NCBI RefSeq assembly: GCF_003856525.1 | Contig: NZ_RJVQ01000004.1 | Span: 248,001-312,000, forward strand | Direction: 5' to 3' | Source: Vibrio viridaestus | Lineage (GTDB): Bacteria; Pseudomonadota; Gammaproteobacteria; Enterobacterales; Vibrionaceae | DNA: 64,000 nucleotides | In this document: positions 55,539 through 64,000 of the stretch, piece by piece | Numbering within the stretch: the first letter of the stretch is position 1 | How the letters are laid out: each line of letters begins with the position of its first letter | Notes under the pieces: generated by a model | What the model was told of the DNA's origin: nothing | Databases searched by the model: none | What the model saw: only the letters and a program-made list of their open reading frames with translations | Translations under genes and position numbers: made by a program

Positions 55539-55570
55539 CGGAAATTTAATAAAAAATTCAGATTAATATC

Positions 55571-55604
55571 AAAAGGCCCGAGAACTATTTCCTCGGGCCT
55601 TTTT
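55571..55604 (+). terminator. Terminator of prfB-lysS
   Basis: Twelve-base-pair stem AAAAGGCCCGAG / CTCGGGCCTTTT with a nine-base loop, 33 bases after the lysS stop and followed by T. The next 191 bp to vpsR contain no gene and should hold its promoter. Confidence 0.93.
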
Positions 55605-55795
55605 CTTTCCTTCTTTGCAGCCTAACTTCAGAAATATCAAATTCCTGTTTTACACGTGTTGATTTACAGGTTAGTCTTAATATTGAGACAGTATATTTAT
55701 CCAACAAGTTGTAAGGTAGCGTCTCAGAAATAAATCAATTCTAATAAGAATAATTCAAATAAATTTACTAACAAATTATAGATAAGGAAAAGTTC

Positions 55796-57130
55796 ATGGG
55801 TAATCAGTTCCGAATGGACTCTGTTCCAGGTTCCTTAGTTGTCGTTGGCGGAACATACGAACCTTGGTTATCGGTACTAGAGCAAGTGGGATGGCGCTGT
55901 TCACAAGTTGCAGACTTGAGAAAGGCTGATGCGCTATTTTCAGAGCTTGGTCCTTCTATCGGTATCGTGGATCTTAGCAAAGACGAATTCAGTCTGAATG
56001 GTATTGCCAACTTGGTGAGCAGTCATCGTCAAGTTCGTTGGATAGCATTTATTCGTGAGTCGCAGTTAAGTACAGATACTATTTGCCAGTTCATTGTGAA
56101 CTTTTGTATCGACTTCTTTACTGCGCCAATTCCAGATGCGCAGTTATTAAGCACCATTGGTCACCAACTTGGCATGTTGAAACTTGAGAAGAAAGTTTGG
56201 CCGAATTGGGGTATGAATGGCGATCTTGGCTTAATTGGTGAATCAGTACCAATGAAGCGTCTACGTGATCAAATTAAACGTATTGGTCCAACAGACGTAA
56301 GTATTCTCATCAACGGTGAGAATGGCAGTGGTAAAGAGCTCGTCGCAAAGGCTGTTCATCAGACTTCATCTCGTTCGCAAAAACCTTTTTTCTCGGTAAA
56401 CTGTCGTGCAATGTCAGAGAAACGTTTCGAATCTGAGTTATTCGGTATGGGCGAAGAGGCGACGGATGCACCGTCCATTTTAGAACAAGCTGATGGTGGT
56501 ACTGTCTTACTTAATGATATTCTCTCCATTACCAGAGATCAGCAGATCAACTTACTGCGATTTTTCCAAGAAGGAACGGTTGAAACCAGTAACGGTTTCA
56601 AACAGGTTGATGTAAGAATTCTTGCTGCGAACTCTACCGACATCGAGAAAGCACTGATTGACGGTGACTTCAATGAAGAGCTTTACCATTACATTAATGT
56701 ACTGAGAATTAACGTTCCGAGTTTAAAAGAACGTATGGGTGATATTCCACTGATTGCGAATCATTACTTACAATTGTTCTCGAAAGAATATAACGCACAG
56801 GCTCGCGGTTTTACCGAAGAAGCTCTTAAATCTTTATCTCGCTATCAATGGCCGGGTAACATTCGTGAGCTAATGAACCAGATAAAACGTGTTGTACTGA
56901 TGTCTGATTCGGTTATGTTGGCTGAAGATTCTCTGGACTTACCGAAACGTAGTGAAGGACGAATGAGCCTTAAAACGATACGTGAGCGTTCAGAAAAAGA
57001 AGCATTGATGTTGGTTCTTGAATCAAATGGTGGGCAAGTTTCTCAAGCAGCAAAAGAGCTGGGCATTTCTCGGGCAACCATGTACCGTCTTCTGAATAAA
57101 CATAACTTGTTGACTGAAGAAGTCTACTAA
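55796..57130 (+). CDS. vpsR: Biofilm/exopolysaccharide regulator VpsR
   Basis: 444 residues, the exact length of V. cholerae VpsR as I remember it. The receiver domain has Asp59 (GIVDLSKDE), the known VpsR phosphorylation position. The AAA+ domain has Walker A GENGSGKE at 174-181, but the sigma-54 contact loop GAFTGA is replaced by ELFGMGEEATDAPS, and Walker B reads VLLND instead of LDE. It therefore works with sigma-70, as VpsR does, and responds to c-di-GMP. The C-terminal helix-turn-helix is at about 412-440 (VSQAAKELGISRATMYRLL). It activates polysaccharide and biofilm genes. lysS is its upstream neighbour in Vibrio. Confidence 0.95.
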   Translation: MGNQFRMDSVPGSLVVVGGTYEPWLSVLEQVGWRCSQVADLRKADALFSELGPSIGIVDLSKDEFSLNGIANLVSSHRQVRWIAFIRESQLSTDTICQFIVNFCIDFFTAPIPDAQLLSTIGHQLGMLKLEKKVWPNWGMNGDLGLIGESVPMKRLRDQIKRIGPTDVSILINGENGSGKELVAKAVHQTSSRSQKPFFSVNCRAMSEKRFESELFGMGEEATDAPSILEQADGGTVLLNDILSITRDQQINLLRFFQEGTVETSNGFKQVDVRILAANSTDIEKALIDGDFNEELYHYINVLRINVPSLKERMGDIPLIANHYLQLFSKEYNAQARGFTEEALKSLSRYQWPGNIRELMNQIKRVVLMSDSVMLAEDSLDLPKRSEGRMSLKTIRERSEKEALMLVLESNGGQVSQAAKELGISRATMYRLLNKHNLLTEEVY

Positions 57131-57159
57131 AGATCTTTAGTGTTGACGGATAGAAATAA

Positions 57160-57188
57160 AAATAGCTTCGTGATGAAGCTATTTTTTT
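57160..57188 (+). terminator. Terminator of vpsR
   Basis: Ten-base-pair stem AAATAGCTTC / GAAGCTATTT with a five-base loop and a T run, 29 bases after the vpsR stop; the upstream A run also gives a T run for leftward transcripts of the convergent aldo/keto reductase gene. Confidence 0.92.
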
Positions 57189-57209
57189 ATCTTTACTGGC
57201 CAGTATTGT

Positions 57210-58247
57210 TTATGGGCATGGATTGGAGTATATGGTTGAGATATGATTAATTTTCTCATTGATTTCATCGGTTAAGACAATCTCTGTGCTTTTGATATTG
57301 CTTTCCAGCTGAGAAAGAGTCGTTGCACCAATAATCGTTGAGGCATTAAAAGGTTGTTGGTTTACAAAAGCCAGCGCCATTTGCGCCGGGTCCAAACCAT
57401 ATTCTTGGGCTAGATTAACGTATGCTTCAGTTGCCTTAATACCTTGTGGTGTAAAATAGCGTTTGAAGCGTTCAAAAAGAGTACAGCGAGCGCCTTCAGG
57501 TCGAGCGTCATTCAGGTATTTCCCACTTAGGATACCAAAGGCCATCGGTGAGTAAGCCAAAAGTTTTACACCTTCATAGTGGCTAATTTCAGACAGTCCG
57601 ACTTCAAAACTTCTATTGAGTAAATTGTAGGGGTTTTGAATTGTCACAATGCGTGGTAAATCGTGCTTTTCAGCTAGCCTAAGATAGGTCATTAATCCCC
57701 AAGGGGTTTCGTTTGAGATACCTATATAACGAACTTTACCTGCTTTAACGATATCATTTAATGCCTCTAACGTTTCGATTAACGGCACTGTATCTGTTTT
57801 ATCAATCGTTTCGTAATTGAGTTTACCGAAGCAGTTTGTCTCTCTTTGAGGCCAGTGGACTTGGTAAAGGTCTAGATAATCCGTTTTTAATCGGGACAAG
57901 CTATCATCGATGGCTTGATGAATATTGCGATGATCGAGAGCCATATTTTCTCGAATGTTATGCATGTTATTTCTTGGGCCTGCGACTTTAGATGCAAGGA
58001 TGATTTTTTCGCGTTTGCCTGACTTTTCGAGCCAATTACCAATAAACTCTTCGGTTTTACCCTGAGTCTCTGCTTTTGGTGGAACGGGATACATTTCTGC
58101 AGTATCGATAAAGTTGATCCCATGATCTAGGGCATAGTCTAGCTGTTGGTTGGCATCGTTCTGGCTATTCTGTTCACCAAAAGTCATCGTTCCAAGGCAT
58201 AGTTCACTGACTTCTAAATTGGAGTGGGGCAGTTTAACGTATTGCAT
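57210..58247 (-). CDS. Aldo/keto reductase, Tas-like
   Basis: 345 residues with an AKR TIM barrel: LCLGTMTFGEQ near the start, then NFIDTAEMYP with the catalytic Tyr, VYIGISNETPWG and NLLNRSFEVGLSEIS. It resembles E. coli Tas, an NADP(H)-linked reductase near mutH in that species as well. The substrate is unknown. It is 81 bp downstream of mutH and convergent with vpsR. Confidence 0.88.
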   Translation of the reverse strand: MQYVKLPHSNLEVSELCLGTMTFGEQNSQNDANQQLDYALDHGINFIDTAEMYPVPPKAETQGKTEEFIGNWLEKSGKREKIILASKVAGPRNNMHNIRENMALDHRNIHQAIDDSLSRLKTDYLDLYQVHWPQRETNCFGKLNYETIDKTDTVPLIETLEALNDIVKAGKVRYIGISNETPWGLMTYLRLAEKHDLPRIVTIQNPYNLLNRSFEVGLSEISHYEGVKLLAYSPMAFGILSGKYLNDARPEGARCTLFERFKRYFTPQGIKATEAYVNLAQEYGLDPAQMALAFVNQQPFNASTIIGATTLSQLESNIKSTEIVLTDEINEKINHISTIYSNPCP

Positions 58248-58328
58248 TGCAAATCCTTTTATCGTTATTTTCAGATTCAGTGTCAGCTGTTTCCAGAGTG
58301 CTGTCCAGTCCTTAGTTCTAAGAATTCC

Positions 58329-58994
58329 TTACATGTAGTAGTTTTCCAGAATATAAGAGGTAAATTGAGTTCTAAGATAAAAACCTCGTGGCAGTGTTTT
58401 CATCGGTTTCCCTGTAGAGCTATAGGCTTCCGTTTTTACTCGACTGTTGGCTGCTTTGGGTCGCAGCTGTAAATACTGTCCGTGTTTGGCTGTAATTTGT
58501 TCGACACGTCCAAGAACAATAAATTCCATAAGCTCTTCCCAGTCATTTCTAAGCCATTGTTCTTCTTGTGACGAGGGGCTCCAAATCAAAGGAGAGCCAA
58601 CCCGGCGCTCTTTGAGTGGAATTTCTCGTTCTCCTTCGACGGGTATCCATAACACTCGGGATAATTTATTTTTGACATGACTGGTATCCCAAGTTAATCC
58701 ATGCACACCAGTTAATGGAGCGACAGAAACAAAGGTTGTTTCCAGAGGTTTCCCTGAGTAGCCAATAGGAATTGTTTTAAGTTCGATACCCAATTTATCA
58801 AAGTCTTGCTGTGGCCGGCTACCGCTTGGAGCGCCAAGATGCCATTCTATGAGTTGCCCAACCCACCCTTTATCGCGTAACAAGTTTTCGGGAACAGTGA
58901 GTTCGGCTTCTAGGGCTAGCTCTTCTAGTGTCAATCCGGCTATGGCACGAGCGCGCAACAGTAATTCTTCTTCACTTTGAGGTTCTGCTTTCAT
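58329..58994 (-). CDS. mutH: DNA mismatch repair endonuclease MutH
   Basis: 221 residues. [29 protein letters not shown] (acidic catalytic centre with ExK) and the C-terminal [12 protein letters not shown] are family landmarks. MutH nicks the unmethylated strand at hemimethylated GATC after MutS/MutL activation. The frame is open to 59057, but family members begin at the equivalent of ATG 58994 ([11 protein letters not shown]). A 609 bp noncoding gap separates it from divergent rppH. Confidence 0.93.
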   Translation of the reverse strand: MKAEPQSEEELLLRARAIAGLTLEELALEAELTVPENLLRDKGWVGQLIEWHLGAPSGSRPQQDFDKLGIELKTIPIGYSGKPLETTFVSVAPLTGVHGLTWDTSHVKNKLSRVLWIPVEGEREIPLKERRVGSPLIWSPSSQEEQWLRNDWEELMEFIVLGRVEQITAKHGQYLQLRPKAANSRVKTEAYSSTGKPMKTLPRGFYLRTQFTSYILENYYM

Positions 58995-59058
58995 TATAGG
59001 CTTCGAGTGAAATAAATCGGATTTTAACAAATTGGGAAAAATATATCTCATTTGCAAA

Positions 59059-59568
59059 GATCTTTAGCTCGATCACTCTCTATTCACGGGTTATCCACAG
59101 AAAAGGCGATTGTTTAATGAAAAAACAATTATCTGTATGGGTATACAGTGTAAAGTTGAATGTTTATCCAATTGAAAAACGCGATTATTCCGGAAAAATA
59201 TTAATAAGTGTGGATAAAGAAGGTATTGGTGGATCTTTAATCACTTTGTCTTTTGTGAGGATCTTTTGTTGATCTTTTGTGCTATTTTTACTTGTGTAGT
59301 TAATATAATTATATGATTTGTATTTAAAAATAGTATATTGATTAAATGATTAACTGTATTGAGTTGTGTTCGTTTACAATGGATATATGACTCATCTAAT
59401 GCTTCTCAACAGGTTTATTCACAGAAAAGGTGTATAAAGTCGATTCTTGTCACAAAAAAATGTTGATAACTTTTAAAAAAGGATTAAAACCATAATTTTC
59501 GGTTCTAGCGCATAAAAATTGTCACAATAGCAAATCGAAATTTGCTCCTTGTGGGGATATGTGGAAAA
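59059..59568. other. DnaA-box cluster between mutH and rppH (DARS2-like candidate)
   Basis: The 609 bp gap 58995-59603 holds no gene but many replication-type signals. Three exact DnaA boxes: TTATCCACA at 59091 (+), its complement at 59209 (-) and TTATTCACA at 59415 (+). Near-matches lie at 59164, 59461 (TGTTGATAA) and 59560 (TGTGGAAAA). Five GATC sites lie within 220 bp (59059, 59071, 59232, 59260, 59271), and GATCTTTTGT is repeated in tandem at 59260 and 59271. A near-IHF site (one mismatch) lies at 59331-59343. E. coli DARS2, which converts DnaA-ADP to DnaA-ATP, also lies beside mutH, so a homologous role is the best guess. Confidence 0.6.
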
Positions 59569-59603
59569 ATCATAATAACTTAAATTTTTTTAGAGGTTTG
59601 CCA

Positions 59604-60122
59604 GTGATCGATGGCGATGGTTACCGGCTTAATGTTGGTATAGTAATTTGCAATAACCATGGTCAGGTATTCTGGGCGAAACGATATGGACAGCACTCAT
59701 GGCAGTTCCCCCAAGGAGGAATTGATGACGGTGAAACACCAGAACAAGCCATGTATAGAGAGTTGTACGAAGAGGTTGGGTTAACAAAGAAAGACGTCAA
59801 GATCGTAGCAACGAGCCGGCATTGGTTAAAATACAAATTACCGAAGCGGCTAGTTCGCTGGGACTCCCAACCTGTCTGTATTGGACAAAAACAGAAATGG
59901 TTTCTTCTACGCTTAGATTGTCAGGAATCTAAAATAAATATGCAGCGTGGAACGACCCCTGAATTTGATGGTTGGCGCTGGGTAAGTTACTGGTACCCGG
60001 TCAGGCAAGTAGTGTCATTCAAACGAGATGTTTATCGTCGAGCGATGAAGGAGTTTTCATCTTGTGCAATGCCTTTTAAGGAGCGCAAGACGAAAAGTAA
60101 ACGGAGAATGAAAAGAGGGTAG
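59604..60122 (+). CDS. rppH: RNA pyrophosphohydrolase RppH
   Basis: 172 residues starting at GTG 59604 ([17 protein letters not shown]), with AGAGG seven bases upstream; the longer frame from 59559 lacks this support. The Nudix box spans [23 protein letters not shown], with the catalytic REL..EVGL glutamates. RppH removes pyrophosphate from the 5' triphosphate end of mRNAs and triggers decay. The C-terminus is basic. The gene lies two bases before ptsP, a conserved pair in gammaproteobacteria. Confidence 0.95.
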   Translation: MIDGDGYRLNVGIVICNNHGQVFWAKRYGQHSWQFPQGGIDDGETPEQAMYRELYEEVGLTKKDVKIVATSRHWLKYKLPKRLVRWDSQPVCIGQKQKWFLLRLDCQESKINMQRGTTPEFDGWRWVSYWYPVRQVVSFKRDVYRRAMKEFSSCAMPFKERKTKSKRRMKRG

Positions 60123-60124
60123 GC

Positions 60125-62380
60125 ATGCTGTCTCAGCTTCGGAGTATTGTCGAACAAGTTTCGAAAATTGATAACATTCAGCAAGCGTTGCGAGTGCTGG
60201 TTAAAGAAACCTGTCAGGCAATGTCGACTGAGTGCTGTACTATCTATCTCGCAAATGAAGAAAAACAACGATTAGAGTTAATGGCTACCCAAGGTCTTAA
60301 GTTCAAAGGAAATAAGATCCATATCGGGTATAACGAAGGTTTGGTTGGGTTAGTCAAGCGTTCAGCCGAACCTCTTAACTTAGCTGAGGCATCGACACAC
60401 CCTAATTTTAAATACTTTAAACAGTTAGGTGAGGAAATTTATCACAGTTTCCTTGGCACTCCGATCATTTATCGAAAGCAGATTCTTGGTGTGTTGGTCG
60501 TGCAGCAACGCGATCCAAGACAGTTCGATGAAACCGAAGAATCATTTCTGGTCACACTGGCAGCTCAGCTTGCGGTTATTATGGCGTCAGCACAGACACA
60601 GGGTGTCTGGAGTGTGTCGAAGAAGCCTAAAAAACAAATTCTATACACCGGAGTCCCTGCTTCTTCTGGTGTCGCCATTGGTGAGTACTGGTGGGATAAC
60701 AGTCAGCCACTGCTAGACGATGTGCTCCCTGCATCCAGCGTTAACCCAACCAAAGAGCAGGAATGGCTTGGCAAAGCCATTGATAGTGCTCTCGCTGATT
60801 TTCGGAAGATGCGGAAAAAGTTAGACAGCGATATCAATAAAGACACGCTGGCTATCTTTGATTTATTTACTCACTTACTCAATGATCCTTTGCTGAGGAA
60901 TGACCTCAAAGAGCGTATTTTGGCTGGCGATCGAGCCGATTGGGCCGTTCGGCAAGTAGTAGAAAGTTATTCTGAACGCTTTGCCAGTATGTCGGATCCT
61001 TATCTTCGTGAACGCTCTCAAGATGTAAAGGAGCTGGGTCAGCGCTTATTGTTCTTTTTATATAACAGTGAAAATGAGCAATACGAGCTTGAAACCCCAA
61101 TTATCCTGATTGTACGCGAACTGACCGCATCAATACTTGCGAGTATACCTAAAGACAAGCTTCTTGCTGTAGTTTCTCTCGAGGGCGCGGCAAACTCGCA
61201 CGCGGCCATTTTGTCGAGAGCAATGGGGATTCCCGCCGTTATGGGCGTCACCTTAAATCTTGATGAGATTAGTGGTAAAAGAGGTATTGTCGACGGGTAT
61301 AGCGGTGCAATTTATGTTGAACCCGATAGGGCTCTGGTCCAAGAGTATCAGTCGCTTGCAAGAGAAGAGCGTGAACTCTCTGATATGGCCAATAAAGGTT
61401 TACCAGAGCCTGCAATAACCGAAGATGATCATCGAATTCAAGTGATGCTGAATGCGGGGTTGAGTGCGGATACAAGTCTTGCTGTCGACCAGGGCGTCGA
61501 TGGTGTGGGGTTATATCGAACAGAAATTTCGTTTCTTTTACAGCAAAGTTTCCCGTCTGAAGAAGATCAGTTGCAACGTTATCGGAAGGTATTACAAAGT
61601 TATCCGGGTAAGGAAGTCGTTATGCGTACTTTGGATATCGGCGGAGATAAACCGTTACCTTATTTACCGATTGAAGAAGATAACCCTTTCCTTGGTTGGC
61701 GAGGTATCCGGTTTACTTTAGATCATCCGGACATTTTTCTGATTCAGCTTCGGGCTATGATGAGAGCGAGTAGCTTATCGAAAAATTTATCGATTTTGCT
61801 TCCGATGATTTCCAGTGTTTCTGAGCTCGACGACGCCATTGCATTGATTCAACAAGCTTATCAAGAGGTAAGTGAGCTTGATGAAGAGATACCATTACCT
61901 AAGATTGGAATCATGGTAGAAGTGCCTTCAATGCTGTATTTGCTGCCTCTTATCGCGGAGCGGATCGACTTTGTTTCGGTTGGGACAAATGACTTAACAC
62001 AATATTTATTGGCGGTTGATCGGAACAATGCTCGTGTTTCTGATGTCTATGAGTCATTACATCCTGCGGTACTTCAAGCAATGAAGCACATTATTGATGT
62101 GTGCGAGGAGAAGTCTCTGGATGTTTGTGTTTGTGGCGAGTTGGCTGGCGACCCCATTGGTGCACTTTTACTCGTTGGGATGGGATACCGAAAACTGAGT
62201 ATGAACACCTCTAACGTGGCCAAAGTTAAGTATCTTCTGCGGCATTCTAGCGTCAAAGAACTAAAAAAACTGGTCGATCAGACGTTAACGCAATCCTATG
62301 GTCGCGATATTTATAGTATGATGGCGAACTATTTTGAGGAACACGATTTTGCTGGCTTCATTAGAGCGGGTAAAAAATAG
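60125..62380 (+). CDS. ptsP: Phosphoenolpyruvate phosphotransferase PtsP (EI-Ntr)
   Basis: 751 residues. An N-terminal GAF domain (residues 15-155) precedes an enzyme I module. The phospho-accepting His359 lies in GAANSHAAILSRAMGIP, and the PEP-binding core has DIGGDKPLPYLP, NPFLGWRGIR and a C-terminal cysteine (CVCGELAGD). It starts the nitrogen phosphotransferase relay (EI-Ntr, NPr, EIIA-Ntr). It overlaps nothing and is coupled to rppH. Confidence 0.96.
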   Translation: MLSQLRSIVEQVSKIDNIQQALRVLVKETCQAMSTECCTIYLANEEKQRLELMATQGLKFKGNKIHIGYNEGLVGLVKRSAEPLNLAEASTHPNFKYFKQLGEEIYHSFLGTPIIYRKQILGVLVVQQRDPRQFDETEESFLVTLAAQLAVIMASAQTQGVWSVSKKPKKQILYTGVPASSGVAIGEYWWDNSQPLLDDVLPASSVNPTKEQEWLGKAIDSALADFRKMRKKLDSDINKDTLAIFDLFTHLLNDPLLRNDLKERILAGDRADWAVRQVVESYSERFASMSDPYLRERSQDVKELGQRLLFFLYNSENEQYELETPIILIVRELTASILASIPKDKLLAVVSLEGAANSHAAILSRAMGIPAVMGVTLNLDEISGKRGIVDGYSGAIYVEPDRALVQEYQSLAREERELSDMANKGLPEPAITEDDHRIQVMLNAGLSADTSLAVDQGVDGVGLYRTEISFLLQQSFPSEEDQLQRYRKVLQSYPGKEVVMRTLDIGGDKPLPYLPIEEDNPFLGWRGIRFTLDHPDIFLIQLRAMMRASSLSKNLSILLPMISSVSELDDAIALIQQAYQEVSELDEEIPLPKIGIMVEVPSMLYLLPLIAERIDFVSVGTNDLTQYLLAVDRNNARVSDVYESLHPAVLQAMKHIIDVCEEKSLDVCVCGELAGDPIGALLLVGMGYRKLSMNTSNVAKVKYLLRHSSVKELKKLVDQTLTQSYGRDIYSMMANYFEEHDFAGFIRAGKK

Positions 62381-62392
62381 CAGATGTAATCA

Positions 62393-63190
62393 ATGATAAC
62401 GATAGAGTTAATTGTCCAATTACTGTGTTTGGGCTGTATCGTCGGTGTACTTGCCGGCTTATTAGGTATTGGTGGCGGGCTTGTAGTGGTGCCCGCTTTG
62501 TTGTATCTGCTTCCCCAAGTTGGTATCGCACCAGAAAATGCTATGCAGTTTGCGTTAGGAACATCGTTGGCGACGATCATTCTTACCTCAGGTTCTTCTG
62601 CCTTCAACCATTTCAAATTAGGTAATGTTGAAACGTTTGCGGTGAAATACTTAATGCCGGGAGTCGTTATCGGTGGACTTTGTGGATCTTCGTTAGCTGA
62701 TTGGATTCCCGGATCTTACTTACCTAAAGTCTTCGGCATTATTGTTTTTCTTCTTTCTATTCAGATGTTTCTTTCGATTAAAACGAAAGCAAGCCATCCT
62801 ATGCCCGGTGCTACCGTCACTACGATTAGCGGTATCTTTATTGGTACGATAGCCAGTCTCGCGGGTATCGGGGGCGGAGCGCTATCAGTACCGTTTCTCA
62901 ACCGGCATGGTGTAGAAATGAGAAAGGCTGTTGGTTCATCGTCTGTTTGTGGATGTTTTATTGCTATCTCTGGCATGATCGGCTTTATATGGCATGGTTC
63001 GGATTTAGACAATTTACCTGAATATAGTCTTGGGTATATTTATTTACCTGCGCTCTTATTTGTTTCATGTACTTCAATATTAACGACACGTATTGGGGCG
63101 AAGCTTGCGACTACGTTACCCACCCCCATTTTAAAGAGAGTCTTTTCTGTATTCCTGATGTTTGTTTCCATAAATATGTTACTCCGTTAG
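62393..63190 (+). CDS. TSUP (TauE/SafE) family membrane transporter
   Basis: 265 residues with about eight hydrophobic helices and two related halves. The glycine-rich motifs GLLGIGGGLVVVPALLYLLP (near 22-41) and GTIASLAGIGGGALSVPFL (near 150-168) are typical of TauE/SafE. The family exports sulfite or organosulfonates, but the substrate here is unknown. It lies between ptsP and lgt, 12 bp after ptsP. Confidence 0.92.
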   Translation: MITIELIVQLLCLGCIVGVLAGLLGIGGGLVVVPALLYLLPQVGIAPENAMQFALGTSLATIILTSGSSAFNHFKLGNVETFAVKYLMPGVVIGGLCGSSLADWIPGSYLPKVFGIIVFLLSIQMFLSIKTKASHPMPGATVTTISGIFIGTIASLAGIGGGALSVPFLNRHGVEMRKAVGSSSVCGCFIAISGMIGFIWHGSDLDNLPEYSLGYIYLPALLFVSCTSILTTRIGAKLATTLPTPILKRVFSVFLMFVSINMLLR

Positions 63191-63223
63191 GCCTGACTCA
63201 GAATAACAAAAGGTTTTATTTCT

Positions 63224-64000
63224 ATGACCCAAGGATATCTCCACTTTCCTAATATAGACCCAGTGCTGTTCGCGATCGGTCCCATTTCCATTCGATGGTA
63301 TGGGTTGATGTATTTATTAGGATTTTTGTTCGCAACCTGGCTTGCGAATAGACGAGCGGATAAACCAAACAGTGGCTGGACAAGACAACAAGTCTCTGAT
63401 TTGTTATTTGCTGGTTTTGTCGGAGTCGTCATCGGTGGCCGTCTCGGCTACGTGCTCTTCTATGGCTTTGAGTATTTGATGCAAGACCCGCTATATTTAT
63501 TCAAAATATGGACTGGTGGAATGTCTTTCCATGGCGGATTACTTGGCGTGATCACTGCGATGTTTTGGTATGCGAGAAAAAATGGCCGAACATTTTTTGG
63601 TGTTGCCGACTTCGTTGCTCCTCTCGTACCATTTGGATTAGGTTTGGGAAGGCTTGGAAACTTCATGAACGGTGAATTATGGGGAAGGGTAACTGACGTT
63701 CCTTGGGCAATGATTTTCCCAGAAGCAGGACCATTACCGAGACACCCATCGCAGCTCTATGAATTGGCATTAGAAGGTATTGTTCTTTTCTTCATCTTGA
63801 ACGCCTTTATCCGAAAACCGAGACCTGCGGGTTCGGTTTCAGGACTTTTCTTGATTGGTTACGGAATCGCTAGAATTATCGTAGAGTGTTTCCGCGAGCC
63901 TGATATTCAGCTTGGTTTCTTTGCTGGCGGGATTACGATGGGACAAATATTATCGATCCCAATGCTATTAGCTGGTGTGGCTCTGCTAATATGGGCGTAT
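63224..64000 (+). CDS. lgt: Prolipoprotein diacylglyceryl transferase Lgt, 3'-truncated
   Basis: 259 codons without a stop; the right edge cuts off about ten residues. The start is ATG 63224 ([13 protein letters not shown]). [11 protein letters not shown], the Lgt signature [14 protein letters not shown] near residues 142-155, HPSQLYE and the later FREPD segment identify it. Seven hydrophobic segments place it in the inner membrane. It transfers diacylglycerol to the lipobox cysteine of lipoproteins, here possibly TadD, MltA and the small tad lipoprotein. Confidence 0.96.
   Translation, partial: MTQGYLHFPNIDPVLFAIGPISIRWYGLMYLLGFLFATWLANRRADKPNSGWTRQQVSDLLFAGFVGVVIGGRLGYVLFYGFEYLMQDPLYLFKIWTGGMSFHGGLLGVITAMFWYARKNGRTFFGVADFVAPLVPFGLGLGRLGNFMNGELWGRVTDVPWAMIFPEAGPLPRHPSQLYELALEGIVLFFILNAFIRKPRPAGSVSGLFLIGYGIARIIVECFREPDIQLGFFAGGITMGQILSIPMLLAGVALLIWAY

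Noticed and set aside
58995-59603. Chromosomal replication origin oriC
   Set aside because: DnaA boxes and GATC-rich repeats fit an origin, but the flanking genes are mutH and rppH. Vibrio chromosome I origins lie near mnmG/mioC, and the second chromosome's origin near rctB. A DnaA-control site is more likely.
59559-59603. Longer RppH start at ATG 59559
   Set aside because: It lacks a ribosome-binding site and adds 15 residues not seen in the family; GTG 59604 has AGAGG seven bases upstream.
1-64000. CRISPR arrays, insertion sequences, integrases, tRNA and rRNA genes
   Set aside because: No repeat-spacer pattern, transposase or integrase motif, or tRNA cloverleaf was recognised on either strand by reading; a tRNAscan or CRISPR finder run could confirm this.

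Overview
The window reads as one piece of the main chromosome of a member of the Vibrionaceae, most likely the genus Vibrio. The evidence is a full-length VpsR-type biofilm regulator beside lysS, a two-PilZ-domain protein beside radA and serB, a second EF-G gene, and gene orders (serB-PilZ-radA-fusA2; recC-recB-recD-argA-mltA-tcdA-csdE; srmB-trmN-brnQ-prfB-lysS-vpsR-mutH-rppH-ptsP-lgt) that match my memory of Vibrio cholerae chromosome I. Species cannot be fixed from the sequence alone.

Layout. 1-6.5 kb: end of serB, a PilZ c-di-GMP receptor, radA and fusA2. 6.5-20.2 kb: an AraC regulator and a complete Flp/Tad pilus locus (flp, tadV, an AAA+ ATPase gene, rcpC, rcpA, a small probable lipoprotein, tadG, tadE, tadF, tadZ, tadA, tadB, tadC, tadD), apparently inserted into an otherwise conserved gene order. 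20.2-23.9 kb: a leftward run of an HD-GYP protein, a second AraC regulator and an acyl-CoA synthetase. 24.1-28.3 kb: an amidoligase neighbourhood with a RimK-like ATP-grasp protein, a ZntB-like channel and a gamma-glutamylcyclotransferase-like protein on the minus strand, divergent from a GNAT/C39-peptidase fusion. 28.4-31.2 kb: a membrane HD-GYP sensor. 31.3-35 kb: a deaminase of the adenosine/adenine family, dapD, LexA-controlled yebG and a LysR regulator. 35.2-44.6 kb: recC, recB and recD. 44.6-49.2 kb: a small orphan gene, argA, mltA, tcdA and csdE. 49.2-64 kb: srmB, trmN, brnQ, prfB (programmed frameshift), lysS, vpsR, an aldo/keto reductase, mutH, a 609 bp noncoding region rich in DnaA boxes, rppH, ptsP, a TSUP transporter and the start of lgt.

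Themes. Cyclic-di-GMP and surface life recur: a PilZ receptor, two HD-GYP proteins, VpsR and a Tad pilus lie within 57 kb. Three observations deserve most attention. First, the mutH-rppH gap holds three exact DnaA boxes, several near-matches and GATC-rich tandem repeats, and looks like a Vibrio counterpart of the E. coli DARS2 DnaA-reactivation site. Second, the RimK-like / GGCT / C39-GNAT neighbourhood looks like a small peptide-modification system. Third, the Tad locus carries an extra AAA+ ATPase gene with a probable winged-helix N-terminus and has a non-standard gene order.
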